64,000 bases of DNA from Georgenia sp. TF02-10 (GCF_022759505.1 NZ_CP094289.1:3472001-3536000); one strand, 5' to 3'. Positions 1 through 20,425 are shown, counted from the first letter of the stretch. Made by a program: numbers and translations. Notes: generated by a model from the sequence alone, not told the origin.

Positions 1-73
1 GCACCCGGATGCACAAGATCTCCTTGGCACCGGTGTTGTCGGCGACCTTCAGCCGCGACTCCTGCTGGATCAT
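1..73 (-). CDS. rplN: 50S ribosomal protein L14, 5' end only
   Basis: Only the first 24 codons lie in the window; the gene continues past its left edge. The reverse strand reads [10 protein letters not shown] then ADNTGAKE, the standard start of L14, which binds 23S rRNA at the subunit interface. The ATG at 73 is the obvious start. It follows rpsQ in the usual S10-spc order (L29, S17, L14), separated by about 130 bases. Confidence 0.93.
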
Positions 74-204
74 TCGATGTACTCCTGTCGTCGTGCCGGT
101 TCTCGGCGGGCCGAGCCTGGCCGAACGGATGGGGGGCGTGGGGCCGGGCGGCCGCGGTCACGGCCGGCCGGCGGGCCGGGCGGCCGGAGGCGGCCGGCCG
201 GGCT

Positions 205-522
205 TTACTTGGCCTTCTGGAGGATCTCCACCAGGCGGTGCCGCTTGGTGGCGGACAGCGGCCGGGTCTCCATGACGCGGACCAGGTCGCCGACGCCGGC
301 CGTGTTGGCCTCGTCGTGCACCTTCACCCGGGCGGTGCGCCGGATGACCTTGCCGTACAGGCCGTGCTTGACGCGGTCCTCCAGCTCGACGACGACGGTC
401 TTGTCCATCTTGTCGCTGACCACGTAACCCTGCCGGACCTTGCGGTTGTTCCGGGCCGGGACGACGGCGGCCGGCGCGGTGCCGGCGGCGCCGGCGTCCT
501 GCGCTGCGGTGTTCTCGCTCAC
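205..522 (-). CDS. rpsQ: 30S ribosomal protein S17
   Basis: This is S17, a primary 16S rRNA-binding protein with an OB fold. The [18 protein letters not shown] core and the later KVHDE and [10 protein letters not shown] segments are diagnostic. The core is preceded by about 27 Ala/Pro-rich residues, common in actinobacterial S17. I chose the GTG at 522 (105 aa) because GAGGAG lies 8 bases upstream. A GTG at 531 that overlaps the rpmC stop (GTGA) is an alternative giving three more residues. It is co-transcribed with rpmC. Confidence 0.94.
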   Translation of the reverse strand: MSENTAAQDAGAAGTAPAAVVPARNNRKVRQGYVVSDKMDKTVVVELEDRVKHGLYGKVIRRTARVKVHDEANTAGVGDLVRVMETRPLSATKRHRLVEILQKAK

Positions 523-527
523 TGGGC

Positions 528-767
528 TCACTCCTCGGTGCTCGGCGCCGTGCGGATGCCGAGCTCGCGCTCGCGCACGATCGTGTAGATGCGGGCGATG
601 TCCCGGCGCACGGCCTTGAGCCGGCCGTGGTTCTCGAGCTGGCCGGTGGCGGCGGAGAACCGCAGGTTGAACAGCTCGGCCTTCGCCTTCTCCAGCTCCT
701 GGGCGAGCCTCTCGTCGTCCATCTGGTCCAGGTCGGCCGGGCTCAGCCCCTTGGTGCCGATGGCCAT
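528..767 (-). CDS. rpmC: 50S ribosomal protein L29
   Basis: L29 is a small two-helix 23S rRNA-binding protein near the peptide exit tunnel. The protein has 79 residues, with [19 protein letters not shown] and the [16 protein letters not shown] helix typical of the family. Its ATG shares one base with the rplP stop (TGATG), so it is probably translationally coupled to L16. The next gene, rpsQ, begins a few bases beyond its own stop. Confidence 0.95.
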   Translation of the reverse strand: MAIGTKGLSPADLDQMDDERLAQELEKAKAELFNLRFSAATGQLENHGRLKAVRRDIARIYTIVRERELGIRTAPSTEE

Positions 768-1186
768 CAGCCTTCACCACCCTCACGGCTCACGAAACGG
801 GTCTTCATCGGGAGCTTGTGCTGCGCGCGGCTCATCGCCTCGCGGGCCAGCTCCTCCGGGACCCCGGCCAGCTCGAACATGACGCGGCCGGGCTTGACGT
901 TGGCGACCCACCACTCCGGGGAGCCCTTGCCCGAGCCCATGCGGGTCTCGGCGGGCTTCTTGGTGATCGGCCGGTCGGGGAAGATGTTGATCCACACCTT
1001 GCCGCCGCGCTTGATGTGCCGGGTCATGGCGATCCGGGCGGCCTCGATCTGCCGGTTGGTGACGTAGGCGGGCTCGATGGCCTGGATGCCGTAGTCGCCG
1101 AAGGCGATCGTGGTGCCGCCCTTGGCCACGCCGCGGCGGGTCGGGTGGTGCTGCTTGCGGTGCTTGGTGCGCCGGGGGATGAGCAC
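767..1186 (-). CDS. rplP: 50S ribosomal protein L16
   Basis: L16 helps shape the A site of the 50S subunit. The 139-residue product starts (GTG)[14 protein letters not shown] and carries [14 protein letters not shown] and [18 protein letters not shown], all family hallmarks. The GTG at 1186 has GGAGG 7 bases upstream; the open frame continues further upstream only because high-GC DNA lacks stops. The third reading frame has a TGA just before the start, which is where rpsC should end. Confidence 0.95.
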   Translation of the reverse strand: MLIPRRTKHRKQHHPTRRGVAKGGTTIAFGDYGIQAIEPAYVTNRQIEAARIAMTRHIKRGGKVWINIFPDRPITKKPAETRMGSGKGSPEWWVANVKPGRVMFELAGVPEELAREAMSRAQHKLPMKTRFVSREGGEG

Positions 1187-1188
1187 GG

Positions 1189-2021
1189 TCAGGCCTCCGT
1201 TCCTGTCGCGGGTGCCTCGGCGGCGCCCGCCGGGGCCGGCTGCGCGCCGGCGGGGCGCCGCCGGTCGGGGCGCCGGAGCGCCCGTCGCCCCGGCCGCCCT
1301 CGCGGCGCGGGCCGGCGCCGCGCCGCTCGCCGCGGCCGCGGCCGCGCGGGGCGGCCTCGGCCTGCTCGCGGGCGTACTCCCGCTCGGTCTGGTCACCCTT
1401 GTAGATCCAGACCTTCACGCCGATACGGCCGAAGGTGGTGCGGGCCTCGAAGAACCCGTAGTCGATGTTCGCGCGCAGGGTGTGCAGCGGCACGCGGCCC
1501 TCGCGGTAGAACTCCGAGCGGGACATCTCCGCCCCGCCGAGCCGGCCGGCGCACTGCACCCGGATGCCCTTGGCGCCGGCGCGCTGGGCGGACTGCATGC
1601 CCTTGCGCATCGCGCGGCGGAAGGAGACCCGGGAGGCGAGCTGCTCGGCGATGCCCTGGGCGACGAGCTGGGCCTCCAGCTCGGGGTTCTTCACCTCGAG
1701 GATGTTGAGCTGGACCTGCTTGCCGGTGAGCTTCTCCAGCTCCCCGCGCAGCCGGTCCGCCTCGGCGCCGCGGCGCCCGATGACGATGCCCGGGCGGGCG
1801 GTGTGCAGGTCCACCCGCACCCGGTCCCGGGTGCGCTCGATGTCGACCTTGGCGATGCCGGCGCGCTCGAGGCCGGCGGACATCAGCCGGCGGATCGCGA
1901 CGTCCTCGCGGACGTAGTCGCGGTAGCGCTGGCCGACGTTGGTGGAGTCGGCGAACCACCGCGAGCGGTGGTCGGTGGTGATGCCGAGCCGGAACCCGGT
2001 CGGGTTGACCTTCTGGCCCAC
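1189..2021 (-). CDS. rpsC: 30S ribosomal protein S3, apparent frameshift near the 3' end
   Basis: S3 binds 16S rRNA at the mRNA entry channel. The GTG start ([13 protein letters not shown]) shares a base with the rplV stop. The KH domain ([10 protein letters not shown], about residues 77-86) and the C-terminal domain through [10 protein letters not shown] are intact. After about residue 240 the literal frame does not stop: it runs through all of rplP to 783 and would give 412 residues. A one-base-shorter step (a missing base between about 1240 and 1300) enters a frame ending [13 protein letters not shown] and TGA at 1189-1191, just before the rplP start. This is the tail expected of actinobacterial S3 and gives about 277 residues. 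I therefore infer a one-base deletion, either a sequencing undercall in G/C runs or a real mutation. Confidence 0.9.
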
Positions 2022-2416
2022 TAGCGGGTCCTCCCCTTCGTGGTGGCGGCCTTCGCCGCGCCGGTGGTGGCAGCCTCACCCACGACGACCGTGATGTGGC
2101 TGGTGCGCTTGAGGATCTGGGCGGCCTGGCCCTTGGCCCGCTGCCGGAACCGCTTGAGGGTCGGGCCCTCGTCGACGTAGGCCTCGAGGATGACGAGGTT
2201 GCCCTCGTCGAAGGCCTCGCTGGCCTGGTCGGCCTTGACCCGGGCGTTCGCGACCGCCGACTCCACGACCTTGCGCACGGTCTCCGCGGCCGCCTGGGGC
2301 GCGAACCGCAGCGCGGTCACGGCCTCCTCGGTGCGCTTGCCGCGGACGACGTCCACGACGCGGCGCGCCTTCTGCGGCGTGACGCGGACGAAGCGCGCCT
2401 GCGCCTTGGCTTCCAT
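2021..2416 (-). CDS. rplV: 50S ribosomal protein L22
   Basis: L22 lines the nascent peptide exit tunnel. The 131 residues include [20 protein letters not shown] at the N terminus, FVDEGP-like [19 protein letters not shown], and the beta-hairpin [10 protein letters not shown] that reaches into the tunnel. A short Ala/Thr/Lys tail follows. The stop codon overlaps the rpsC GTG by one base. Confidence 0.96.
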   Translation of the reverse strand: MEAKAQARFVRVTPQKARRVVDVVRGKRTEEAVTALRFAPQAAAETVRKVVESAVANARVKADQASEAFDEGNLVILEAYVDEGPTLKRFRQRAKGQAAQILKRTSHITVVVGEAATTGAAKAATTKGRTR

Positions 2417-2453
2417 GTTCCTGCCTTACTTGTCGGTTCGGGTGCTCCGCGCC

Positions 2454-2735
2454 TCAGCGGCGGCGGGCCTTGCGGTCGTCCTTGTCGTGCCCGCGGTAGG
2501 TGCGGGTCGGGGCGAACTCCCCGAGCTTGTGGCCGACCATCGACTCGGTGACGAAGACCGGGACGTGCTTGCGGCCGTCGTGCACCGCGAAGGTGTGCCC
2601 GAGGAAGTCGGGGGTGATGACCGACCGGCGCGACCAGGTCTTGATGACGTTCTTGCCCCCCTTCGCGTTCTGGGCGTCCACCTTCTTCTGCAGGTGGTCG
2701 TCGACGAAGGGGCCCTTCTTCAGACTGCGCGGCAT
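2454..2735 (-). CDS. rpsS: 30S ribosomal protein S19
   Basis: S19 forms a complex with S13 in the head of the small subunit. The sequence begins [15 protein letters not shown] and includes [24 protein letters not shown] in two adjoining segments and [16 protein letters not shown], all strongly conserved. At 93 residues it is the normal length. It lies between rplB and rplV in the standard S10 order. Confidence 0.96.
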   Translation of the reverse strand: MPRSLKKGPFVDDHLQKKVDAQNAKGGKNVIKTWSRRSVITPDFLGHTFAVHDGRKHVPVFVTESMVGHKLGEFAPTRTYRGHDKDDRKARRR

Positions 2736-2751
2736 GCCTCGCCTCTCCCTC

Positions 2752-3588
<837 letters not shown>

Positions 3589-3615
3589 GGATCAGATCCT
3601 CTCTTCGGCCGGGGG

Positions 3616-3921
3616 TCAGCCGGCCACCTCGCCGAAGATGTCGATGGACCCCTCGCGCAGGGTGACGATCGCGCGCTTGGTGTCCTTGCGCTTGCCGAGC
3701 CCGAACCGGGTGCGGCGGGTCTTGCCCTGCCGGTTCGCGGTGTTCACCGAGGCGACCTTGACGTCGAAGATCTTCTCGATGGCGTTCTTGATCTCGGTCT
3801 TGTTCGAGCGGGGGTCCACCTCGAAGGTGTACTTGCCCTCGTCGATCAGGTTGTAGCTCTTCTCCGAGACGATCGGCTTGATGATCACGTCGCGGGGGTT
3901 CTTCGCCGGCTCGATGCTCAC
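3616..3921 (-). CDS. rplW: 50S ribosomal protein L23
   Basis: L23 sits at the tunnel exit and docks trigger factor and SRP. The 101-residue product has [19 protein letters not shown] and [17 protein letters not shown], followed by the [20 protein letters not shown] loop. The start is GTG, overlapping the rplD stop as GTGA, so the two are probably translationally coupled. Confidence 0.95.
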   Translation of the reverse strand: MSIEPAKNPRDVIIKPIVSEKSYNLIDEGKYTFEVDPRSNKTEIKNAIEKIFDVKVASVNTANRQGKTRRTRFGLGKRKDTKRAIVTLREGSIDIFGEVAG

Positions 3922-4562
3922 TGCTCCTCCTCGCCCTGGCCGAGGAGCGCCCGGAGCGCCCCGGTGGTGAACACGACGTCGTCGTTGACCAGGACGTCGT
4001 AGGTGTTGAGCTGGTCGACCCAGAGCAGGTGGACGCTCGGGACGTTGCGCAGGGCGAGCAGGGTCCGCTCGTCCTGGCGGTCGAGCACGACCAGCGCGCT
4101 GCGCTCGCCGACCACCCGGCGCAGGGCCGCGAGGGCGGTCCTGGTCAGCCGCTCGGCGGCGTCGTCGACCAGGGCGTCCACGACGTGCACCCGGCCGGCG
4201 CGGGCCCGGTCGGACAGGGCCCCGCGCAGGGCGGCGGCCTTCATCTTCTTGGGCGTGCGCTGGGCGTAGCTGCGCGGCTGCGGGCCGTGCACGGTGCCGC
4301 CGCCGGCGAACTGCGGGGCGCGGGTCGAGCCCTGCCGGGCGCGGCCGGTGCCCTTCTGCCGGTAGGGCTTGCGGCCGCCGCCGCGGACGTCGCCGCGGGT
4401 CTTGGTGGCGTGCGTGCCCTGCCGCGCGGCCGCGAGCTGGGCGACGACCACCTGGTGGATGAGCGGGACGTTGGTCGGTGCGTCGAACACCTCGGCGGGC
4501 AGCTCGGCGGAGCCGGCCTTCTCACCCGCGGCGTCCAGCACGTCGACGGTCAGCGTGGTCAT
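3918..4562 (-). CDS. rplD: 50S ribosomal protein L4
   Basis: L4 reaches into the exit tunnel constriction with a long loop. The protein has 214 residues. The conserved loop reads [20 protein letters not shown] with [11 protein letters not shown] after it, then [21 protein letters not shown]. It starts with ATG two bases from the rplC stop and overlaps rplW at its 3' end. In enteric bacteria L4 also represses its own operon; no evidence for or against that is visible here. Confidence 0.96.
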   Translation of the reverse strand: MTTLTVDVLDAAGEKAGSAELPAEVFDAPTNVPLIHQVVVAQLAAARQGTHATKTRGDVRGGGRKPYRQKGTGRARQGSTRAPQFAGGGTVHGPQPRSYAQRTPKKMKAAALRGALSDRARAGRVHVVDALVDDAAERLTRTALAALRRVVGERSALVVLDRQDERTLLALRNVPSVHLLWVDQLNTYDVLVNDDVVFTTGALRALLGQGEEEQ

Positions 4563-4563
4563 C

Positions 4564-5226
4564 TCACGCTCCCTTCGCGGTACGGACCACGACGACGCCG
4601 CCCTTGGGCCCGGGGACGGCCCCGGTGACCAGCAGGACGCCGTTCTCGGCGTCGACGGCGTGGATCGTGAGGTTCTTGGTGGTCTGCCGGGCGTTGCCCA
4701 TCCGGCCGGCCATCCGCAGGCCCTTGAACACCCGGGAGGGCGTGGAGGCCCCGCCGATGGAGCCGGGCTTGCGGTGGTTGCGGTGGGCGCCGTGGGAGGC
4801 GGAGACGCCGGCGAAGCCGTGCCGCTTCATCACGCCGGCGGTGCCCTTGCCCTTGGTGGTGCCGACGACGTCGACGGTGGCGCCGGGCTGGAACGCCTCG
4901 GCGGTCAGCTCCTGGCCGGGGGCGTAGCCGGTGGCGCCGGGGGTGCGGATCTCGGCGAGGTGGCGGCGCGGGGTCACCCCGGCCTTGGCGAAGTGGCCGC
5001 GGAGCGGCTGGGTGACCCGGCGCGGGTCGATCTCGCCGAAGGCCAGCTGCACGGCACTGTACCCGTCGGTCTCCGGGGTGCGCACCTGCGTGACGACGTT
5101 GGTGCCCACCCGCACGACCGTCACCGGGACGAGGCGGCCGCCGTCGTCCCAGACCTGGGTCATGCCGAGCTTCGTGCCGAGCAGCGCCGTGACGGGCGCG
5201 GCGGCGGCCTGATCGAGCGTTGTCAT
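4564..5226 (-). CDS. rplC: 50S ribosomal protein L3
   Basis: L3 is an early assembly protein near the peptidyl-transferase centre. The 220 residues include [20 protein letters not shown] near the N terminus and the W-loop region [19 protein letters not shown] followed by [12 protein letters not shown]. An N-terminal 12-residue lead ([12 protein letters not shown]) precedes the conserved core. It lies 11 bases after rpsJ. Confidence 0.96.
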   Translation of the reverse strand: MTTLDQAAAAPVTALLGTKLGMTQVWDDGGRLVPVTVVRVGTNVVTQVRTPETDGYSAVQLAFGEIDPRRVTQPLRGHFAKAGVTPRRHLAEIRTPGATGYAPGQELTAEAFQPGATVDVVGTTKGKGTAGVMKRHGFAGVSASHGAHRNHRKPGSIGGASTPSRVFKGLRMAGRMGNARQTTKNLTIHAVDAENGVLLVTGAVPGPKGGVVVVRTAKGA

Positions 5227-5237
5227 GGCAGGTGTCC

Positions 5238-5546
5238 TCAGAGCTTGATCTCGATGTTGACGTCGGCCGGCAGGTCGAGGCGCATGAGCGAGTCGACCGC
5301 CTTGGGCGTCGGGTCCACGATGTCGATGAGCCGCTTGTGCGTGCGCATCTCGAAGTGGTCGCGGCTGTCCTTGTACTTGTGGGGCGACCGGATGACGACG
5401 AAGACGTTCTTCTCCGTCGGCAGCGGCACCGGGCCCACGACCGTCGCACCAGCGCGGGTCACCGTGTCGACGATCTTGCGCGCCGAGCTGTCGATGACCT
5501 CGTGGTCGTAGGACTTGAGCCGGATGCGGATCTTCTGTCCCGCCAT
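5238..5546 (-). CDS. rpsJ: 30S ribosomal protein S10 (NusE), first gene of the S10 operon
   Basis: S10 is a 30S head protein that also acts as NusE in antitermination. The 102-residue sequence [19 protein letters not shown] through [11 protein letters not shown] is near-universal in actinobacteria. I took the internal ATG at 5546; the frame runs further upstream but that part is not S10-like. A 565-base gap precedes it, which should hold the operon promoter. Confidence 0.95.
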   Translation of the reverse strand: MAGQKIRIRLKSYDHEVIDSSARKIVDTVTRAGATVVGPVPLPTEKNVFVVIRSPHKYKDSRDHFEMRTHKRLIDIVDPTPKAVDSLMRLDLPADVNIEIKL

Positions 5547-5894
5547 GGCGTCGTCTAACCTCTCTCGTACCGCTACCCGTACCGACCCCCGCGCTCGGGC
5601 GTGTCGCGCGGGCGACGCACCCGGACGCACAGCCCCGGCACGGGGCGTGGTCGCTGTGATGCCTGTTCGGACCCGAGCGGGGACGCCCGATCCGGCAGCC
5701 GGCGCCCGGGGCAGGCCCCCAGGCAACCTGGCAATCTTGCCACGCGCGGGCCCGCCCCGCCTAATCCGGACCGGGCCCCGGTGGTGCGGGCCTCGTCACG
5801 TCGGCAGGGCGGCGCACGCTGGCCCGGCCACTTTACCAGCGCCGGCGGCGGTGGCGCGAGGGCCGGGGGCTGTGAGCGCGCGCACGGGAGGCGG

Positions 5895-5985
5895 CGGCCG
5901 CCGTCGCCGAGGACCGACCGCCCGACCGCCGTCGCCGAGGACCGACCGCCCGGCCGCCGTCGCCGAGGACCGACCGCCCGGCCGC
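5895..5985. repeat. 28-bp tandem repeat, three copies
   Basis: The decamer GTCGCCGAGG recurs at 5903, 5931 and 5959, exactly 28 bases apart, inside near-identical units of the form CCGCCGTCGCCGAGGACC followed by GACCGCCCGR. It is non-coding and lies between the tuf terminator and the S10 operon upstream region. The GCCGCCGTCG core resembles a motif dispersed elsewhere in the window. Confidence 0.85.
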
Positions 5986-6029
5986 CGGCGGCGCGGACCA
6001 AGGCCCGGCCGCCGTCGGCGGACGACCAA

Positions 6030-6057
6030 GGGCCCGGCAGCCGAGGCTGCCGGGCCC
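6030..6057 (-). terminator. probable tuf / str operon terminator
   Basis: A 13-base arm GGGCCCGGCAGCC (6030-6042) pairs perfectly with GGCTGCCGGGCCC (6045-6057), making a 12-bp stem with a CGAG loop. It begins 55 bases after the tuf stop. There is no U tract, which is usual for high-GC actinobacterial terminators. Confidence 0.7.
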
Positions 6058-6111
6058 TGCGGGTCCTGCTGTGCGCCGAGCGGCGCGGCCGGGGTCAGCC
6101 CCGGCGGGGGG

Positions 6112-7305
<1,194 letters not shown>

Positions 7306-7427
7306 TTGGGGTCCTCCTGGGGACTCGGGTAGTTGTCTTGACGCTCTGGCAGGTGCTTCGCGGGCGCCTGCCGGGGCGAGATCCTACGGGTCGGGTGTGG
7401 GTTGCTTGCTGGGTCGACCTGTGGGAC

Positions 7428-9530
<2,103 letters not shown>

Positions 9531-9587
9531 GTGAGGCTCTCTTCGGTAGGGGTGGTTCGTGAAGTCGGGGGCGCGCCCCCGCCGGGG

Positions 9588-10058
9588 TCACCAGCGGTAG
9601 TGCGCGAAGGCCTTGTTGGACTCGGCCATCTTGTGGGTGTCCTCGCGGCGCTTGACCGCGGCGCCCAGGCCGTTGGAGGCGTCGAGGATCTCGTTCATCA
9701 GCCGCTCGGTCATGGTCTTCTCCCGGCGGGACCGGGAGTAGTCCACCAGCCAGCGCAGCGCCAGGGTGGTCTGCCGGGAGGCGCGGACCTCGACCGGGAC
9801 CTGGTAGGTGGCGCCGCCGACCCGGCGGGAGCGGACCTCGAGGGTGGGCCGGACGTTGTCCAGCGCGCGCTTGAGCACGGTGGACGGGTCGGACTGGGTC
9901 TTCTCCGCCACGCCCTGCAGGGCGCCGTAGACGATGCGCTCGGCGGTGGACTTCTTGCCGTCGACCAGCACCCGGTTGACGAGCTGGGTGACGACCGGGG
10001 AGCCGTACACCGGGTCGGAGACGAGCGGGCGCTTGGGGGCCGGGCCCTTACGAGGCAT
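9588..10058 (-). CDS. rpsG: 30S ribosomal protein S7
   Basis: S7 nucleates assembly of the 30S head. The 156 residues start [20 protein letters not shown] and include the [15 protein letters not shown] motif and the C-terminal [14 protein letters not shown]. The ATG at 10058 overlaps the rpsL stop (TAATG), so the two are likely coupled. Confidence 0.96.
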   Translation of the reverse strand: MPRKGPAPKRPLVSDPVYGSPVVTQLVNRVLVDGKKSTAERIVYGALQGVAEKTQSDPSTVLKRALDNVRPTLEVRSRRVGGATYQVPVEVRASRQTTLALRWLVDYSRSRREKTMTERLMNEILDASNGLGAAVKRREDTHKMAESNKAFAHYRW

Positions 10059-10432
10059 TACTTCTTCTCCTTCTTCGCGCCGTAGCGGCTGCGAGCCTGC
10101 TGGCGGCCCCGCACACCCTGGGTGTCCAGCGCGCCGCGGACGATCTTGTAGCGCACGCCGGGCAGGTCCTTCACCCGGCCGCCGCGCACGAGCACGATGG
10201 AGTGCTCCTGGAGGTTGTGCCCCACGCCCGGGATGTAGGCGGTGACCTCGATGCCGCTGGACAGGCGCACGCGGGCGACCTTGCGCAGGGCCGAGTTCGG
10301 CTTCTTCGGGGTGGTGGTGTACACGCGGGTGCACACCCCCCGCCGCTGCGGGCTGCCCTTGAGGGCCGGCGTCTTGGAGGTCCCTACCTTGACGCTGCGG
10401 CCCTTGCGGACCAGCTGCTGAATCGTGGGCAC
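10058..10432 (-). CDS. rpsL: 30S ribosomal protein S12
   Basis: S12 sits at the decoding centre. The 124 residues include [13 protein letters not shown] with Lys43 and [14 protein letters not shown] with Lys88. These are the two classical positions at which streptomycin resistance arises, and both carry the sensitive-type lysine. It is the first gene of the str operon (rpsL-rpsG-fusA-tuf). Confidence 0.97.
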   Translation of the reverse strand: MPTIQQLVRKGRSVKVGTSKTPALKGSPQRRGVCTRVYTTTPKKPNSALRKVARVRLSSGIEVTAYIPGVGHNLQEHSIVLVRGGRVKDLPGVRYKIVRGALDTQGVRGRQQARSRYGAKKEKK

Positions 10433-10698
10433 TACTTCTCCGTCTCAGGTACTTGCTGTGTCGTTGCTGCACGCCCGACCGTGGGGTCGACCGGCCCGGG
10501 CCGTCCGGCCCGTCCTGGCTCGCTCCCCTGCCCCCGCTGTCGGGCGTGTCGACCAGCTGCTGCCCGGCGAGGCCCGCCCGGGGCGGTGGGGCCGGGGCGT
10601 CACGCTGGTGCGGACGCCTGCGGGCTCGGCCCGACGGCGGTCATCACCGGTGAGCTGCGCACGCACACGAGAGCCCGGTGTCGCGGGCACCGCAGACC

Positions 10699-10728
10699 AG
10701 CGTACTCTGCGCCGGATTCCGGCGCAAA
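10699..10728 (-). promoter_or_regulatory. candidate str operon promoter
   Basis: On the minus strand a -35-like TTTGCG (10723-10728) and a -10-like TACGCT (10699-10704) are 18 bases apart. The spacer contains an inverted GCGCC/GGCGC pair. The site is about 270 bases upstream of rpsL, implying a long leader if it is used. This is inferred from sequence pattern only. Confidence 0.35.
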
Positions 10729-10813
10729 GGATCCGCCCCGCGCCGCCGGGTGGCGTGCGCCACGTGGGGTCGGTCACGCCGGTGGGGACGACGGCGGCCG
10801 GCGGGGTGGGCGG

Positions 10814-10859
10814 CCGACGGGCCGGGCCGCGGGGTCTCCCCCACGGCCCGGCCCGTCGG
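10814..10859 (-). terminator. rpoBC operon terminator
   Basis: A perfect 16-bp inverted repeat (10814-10829 with 10844-10859; arm CCGACGGGCCGGGCCG) is extended inward by four GGGG/CCCC pairs after one mismatch, leaving a TCTC loop. It lies about 60 bases past the rpoC stop. No U tract follows. Confidence 0.75.
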
Positions 10860-10921
10860 TGGCCGGGCGGCCGCGCCGCCGGGCGGCGGCGCCGCCGGCT
10901 GCTGCCGCCCGGCCGGCGCCG

Positions 10922-14809
<3,888 letters not shown>

Positions 14810-14908
14810 GGGTTCCTACTTCCTCCGGTATAGCACCGTGAACAGCTATGGGTGGAGCCGGGGCCGGGGCGACGGCGGCCGGTCGGCCGGCCGCGCCCCG
14901 GCGGGGGC

Positions 14909-18406
<3,498 letters not shown>

Positions 18407-18746
18407 AGGGTGTCCTTCCCTGCGAATGGATGCACACACTGACCCCACCGCGGGCGGGTGGGGAGCCGGACGTCAGGCAGAGGTCAGCGCAAAGCGACAG
18501 CATACCGGTGCCGGGGGGCCGTGTCCAGCACCGGGGTGGGCGTGGCGCGCAGGCGGCGGAGTAGGCGCGCCTCCTGCGGCCGGCCTCGCCGGTCCGGCCC
18601 GGCCCGGCCCGGCCCCGAGCGTCCCACCTGCTGGCGGCCGGCCTCCCCAGCCACACCCAGAGGCCCGGCACCATCGTCGACGGTCCCGGCTCGGCTCGGC
18701 ACGGCCCCGAGCGTCCCGCGCCTCCTGGCCGGCCGGCACGGTGTCG

Positions 18747-18792
18747 CCCCGGTCCGCACTCACCCCGGTCCGCACTCCCCCGGTCCGCCCTT
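18747..18792. repeat. 16-bp tandem repeat, three copies
   Basis: The unit CCCCGGTCCGCACTCM occurs at 18747 and 18763, with a partial third copy from 18778. It lies between the rplL terminator and rpoB and is non-coding. Confidence 0.75.
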
Positions 18793-18834
18793 GGCCCCCA
18801 GTCCCCAGGCCGGCGGTCCCGACCCAGGCGCACA

Positions 18835-18869
18835 CGGAGGCCCGCACCGCTCGGCGGTGCGGGCCTCCG
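18835..18869 (-). terminator. rplJ-rplL terminator
   Basis: A 16-bp perfect stem (CGGAGGCCCGCACCGC at 18835-18850 with its complement at 18854-18869) closes a TCG loop. It begins about 70 bases after the rplL stop. This is a strong factor-independent-type hairpin lacking a U tract. Confidence 0.75.
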
Positions 18870-18937
18870 CGCGTCCCGGCCGGCCCCGATTGGGGCGCGG
18901 CCCGGACTCGTCCCGGCCGGTCAGGGCCGGGCGGTGG

Positions 18938-19327
18938 TCACTTGAGGGTGACGGTGGCGCCGGCGCCCTCCAGGGCCTCCTTGGCCTTGTCCGCGGCCTC
19001 CCGGTTGACGCCCTCGAGGACGGGCTTGGGGGCGCCGTCGACGAGGTCCTTGGCCTCCTTGAGGCCGAGGGAGGTCAGCGCGCGGACCTCCTTGATGACC
19101 TGGATCTTCTTGTCGCCGACGGCGTCGAGGATGACGTCGAACTCGTCCTTCTCCTCGGCGGCCTCCTCACCGGCGCCACCACCGGCCGGGGCGGCGGCGG
19201 CAACGGCGACGGGAGCGGCGGCGGTGACGTCGAAGGTCTCCTCGAACTGCTTGACGAACTCGGAGAGCTCGATGAGCGTGAGCTCCTTGAAAGCGTCGAT
19301 GAGCTCTTCGGTGCTGAGCTTCGCCAT
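18938..19327 (-). CDS. rplL: 50S ribosomal protein L7/L12
   Basis: L7/L12 forms the stalk that recruits translational GTPases. The 129 residues show the N-terminal dimerisation domain ([17 protein letters not shown]), an Ala/Gly/Pro hinge around residues 35-55, and the C-terminal domain [18 protein letters not shown] with [15 protein letters not shown]. It is co-transcribed with rplJ, 83 bases downstream of it. Confidence 0.96.
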   Translation of the reverse strand: MAKLSTEELIDAFKELTLIELSEFVKQFEETFDVTAAAPVAVAAAAPAGGGAGEEAAEEKDEFDVILDAVGDKKIQVIKEVRALTSLGLKEAKDLVDGAPKPVLEGVNREAADKAKEALEGAGATVTLK

Positions 19328-19410
19328 GGTGGCGTTCCTTCCTGATCAGCCTGCTACGCGAGCAGTGGGTGGGGGTGGTGCGGTGCCGTGGTGGCTGGGC
19401 CCGGGCGGGC

Positions 19411-19932
19411 TCAGGCGTCGGCGGCCTGCTTCTCGCGCAGGGCCTCGGCGGTGCGCGCGGCCTTGGTGGCCGGCGCGGTGAACACGTACGCGGCCTGGAA
19501 CAGCGCCGCCTTGAGCGCTCCGGCCGTCCGGCCCAGGAGCACCTCGCGGGACTCCAGGTCGGCGAGCCGGGTGACGTCCTCGCCGGAGAGCTTGTTGCCC
19601 TCCAGGACGCCGCCCTTGAGCACGAGCTCGGGGTTGGCCCTGGCGAAGTCACGCAGCGAGCGGGCAGCCTCGACGGGCTCCCCGGTCACGAAGGCGATCG
19701 CGGTGGGGCCGGAGAGCTCGTCCTCGATGGAGTCGAAGCCGGCCTCCTTCGCCGCGATCGCGGTGAGCGTGTTCTTCACCACGGCGTAGCTAGCGTTGCC
19801 GGCGAGCGAGCGCCGCAGCCCCTTGAGCTGGGCGACGCTGAGCCCTCGGTACTCGGTCAGCAGGACGGCGCTGGACCCGCGGAACTGCTCCGTGAGCTCG
19901 GCAACCGCTGCCGCCTTGTCAGGCCTCGCCAT
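19411..19932 (-). CDS. rplJ: 50S ribosomal protein L10
   Basis: L10 anchors the L7/L12 stalk on 23S rRNA. The 173 residues starting [17 protein letters not shown] include [17 protein letters not shown] and [15 protein letters not shown], followed by the C-terminal helix that binds L7/L12. I chose the ATG at 19932, with GGAGG just upstream; the longer frame translates the leader RNA. Confidence 0.96.
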   Translation of the reverse strand: MARPDKAAAVAELTEQFRGSSAVLLTEYRGLSVAQLKGLRRSLAGNASYAVVKNTLTAIAAKEAGFDSIEDELSGPTAIAFVTGEPVEAARSLRDFARANPELVLKGGVLEGNKLSGEDVTRLADLESREVLLGRTAGALKAALFQAAYVFTAPATKAARTAEALREKQAADA

Positions 19933-20101
19933 GGCCCTCCTTCCGGTCGACGCCGCACGGCCCGGCCCGGGACGCAGAAAGAGCCCCGTGCAGACGGCAC
20001 GGGGCTCGGGCACATGGTGCAAGGCTCGTTACACGCCTGCGCAGGCCCCGCGTTCACGGGCTTGGCCCCGTCGCAGAGACGGGGGACCGGCGGTCTTTGG
20101 C
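19933..20101 (-). ncRNA. L10 leader (rplJ autoregulatory 5' leader)
   Basis: The 170-base leader of rplJ on the minus strand has the expected layout of the ribosomal L10 leader family. An upstream structured part (GGCCTGCGCAGGCGTGTAAC) is followed by a GAGCC segment and then a 10-bp hairpin, GAGCCCCGTG pairing with CACGGGGCTC (19981-20007). A UUUCU run follows. L10(L12)4 is known to bind such leaders and repress its own synthesis. The assignment is by pattern recall, not a covariance search. Confidence 0.7.
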
Positions 20102-20108
20102 AGCGACA

Positions 20109-20138
20109 ACCCTACCGCGCGCGACCCGGCGCCGACAA
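20109..20138 (-). promoter_or_regulatory. candidate rplJ-rplL promoter
   Basis: On the minus strand TTGTCG (20133-20138) and TAGGGT (20109-20114) are separated by 18 bases, close to the actinobacterial housekeeping consensus. Transcription would start near 20102, giving the L10 leader. The insertion sequence lies more than 250 bases further upstream, so this promoter is intact. Confidence 0.55.
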
Positions 20139-20425
20139 ACCTCCGGGTCCTCGGCGGAGCGCCGCAGGCTGTGAGGTCAGCCACCGCCGGTTGCGGGCGG
20201 AGGCACCGGCCCTGGGTGCGGGCGACGCCGACCGCCCGGGGTGCTCGCGCGCGGTTCGCTGCCGCGGCACCGCGTCGCCGCTCCCGCGCCCGGCCCGGCT
20301 TCAGCCCACGCTCGCCGCCGCCCCGGCGGATCGGCCCGGCTCACGCTGACTGTGCCGCCGCCGTGCGCGTCGGGGCGGTGGTCACGGCCGAGCAGTCACT
20401 CCGGGAGTCGATACCGGTGACCAAA

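Larger units (their letters stand above)
5547..6111. other. intergenic region between tuf and rpsJ
   Basis: No gene is evident. The region should contain the S10 operon promoter (minus strand) and the end of the tuf transcript. On the minus strand, TAAAGT (5830-5835) and CAAGAT near 5736 are possible -10 elements, but neither has a convincing -35 partner. The tuf-proximal part holds a 28-bp tandem repeat and a strong hairpin, described separately. Confidence 0.6.
10433..10921. other. intergenic region between rpoC and rpsL
   Basis: No gene is evident. It contains the rpoC terminator hairpin near its right end and a candidate promoter for the str operon, both listed separately. The remainder is GC-rich with CCGACGGGC and GACGGCGGCCGG repeats. 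Confidence 0.6.
18407..18937. other. intergenic region between rplL and rpoB
   Basis: No gene is evident. It should hold the rpoBC promoter. TATGCT on the minus strand near 18500 is a possible -10 without a clear -35. It contains a threefold CCCCGGTCCGCACTC repeat (18747-18792) with a 16-base period. A GGCCCCGAGCGTCCC direct repeat occurs near 18611 and 18701, about 90 bases apart. The rplL terminator is listed separately. Confidence 0.6.

Noticed and set aside
783-1188. C-terminal 135 residues of the 412-residue S3 reading frame
   Set aside because: They are the wrong-frame translation of rplP and have no S3 similarity; a one-base shift restores a normal end.
5895-6025. CRISPR array
   Set aside because: Repeats abut without unique spacers and no cas genes are present; it is a simple tandem repeat. 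No CRISPR array was seen anywhere in the window.
14810-14908. Separate promoter for rpoC in the rpoB-rpoC gap
   Set aside because: TATACC on the minus strand is too close to the start and has no -35; co-transcription with rpoB is simpler.
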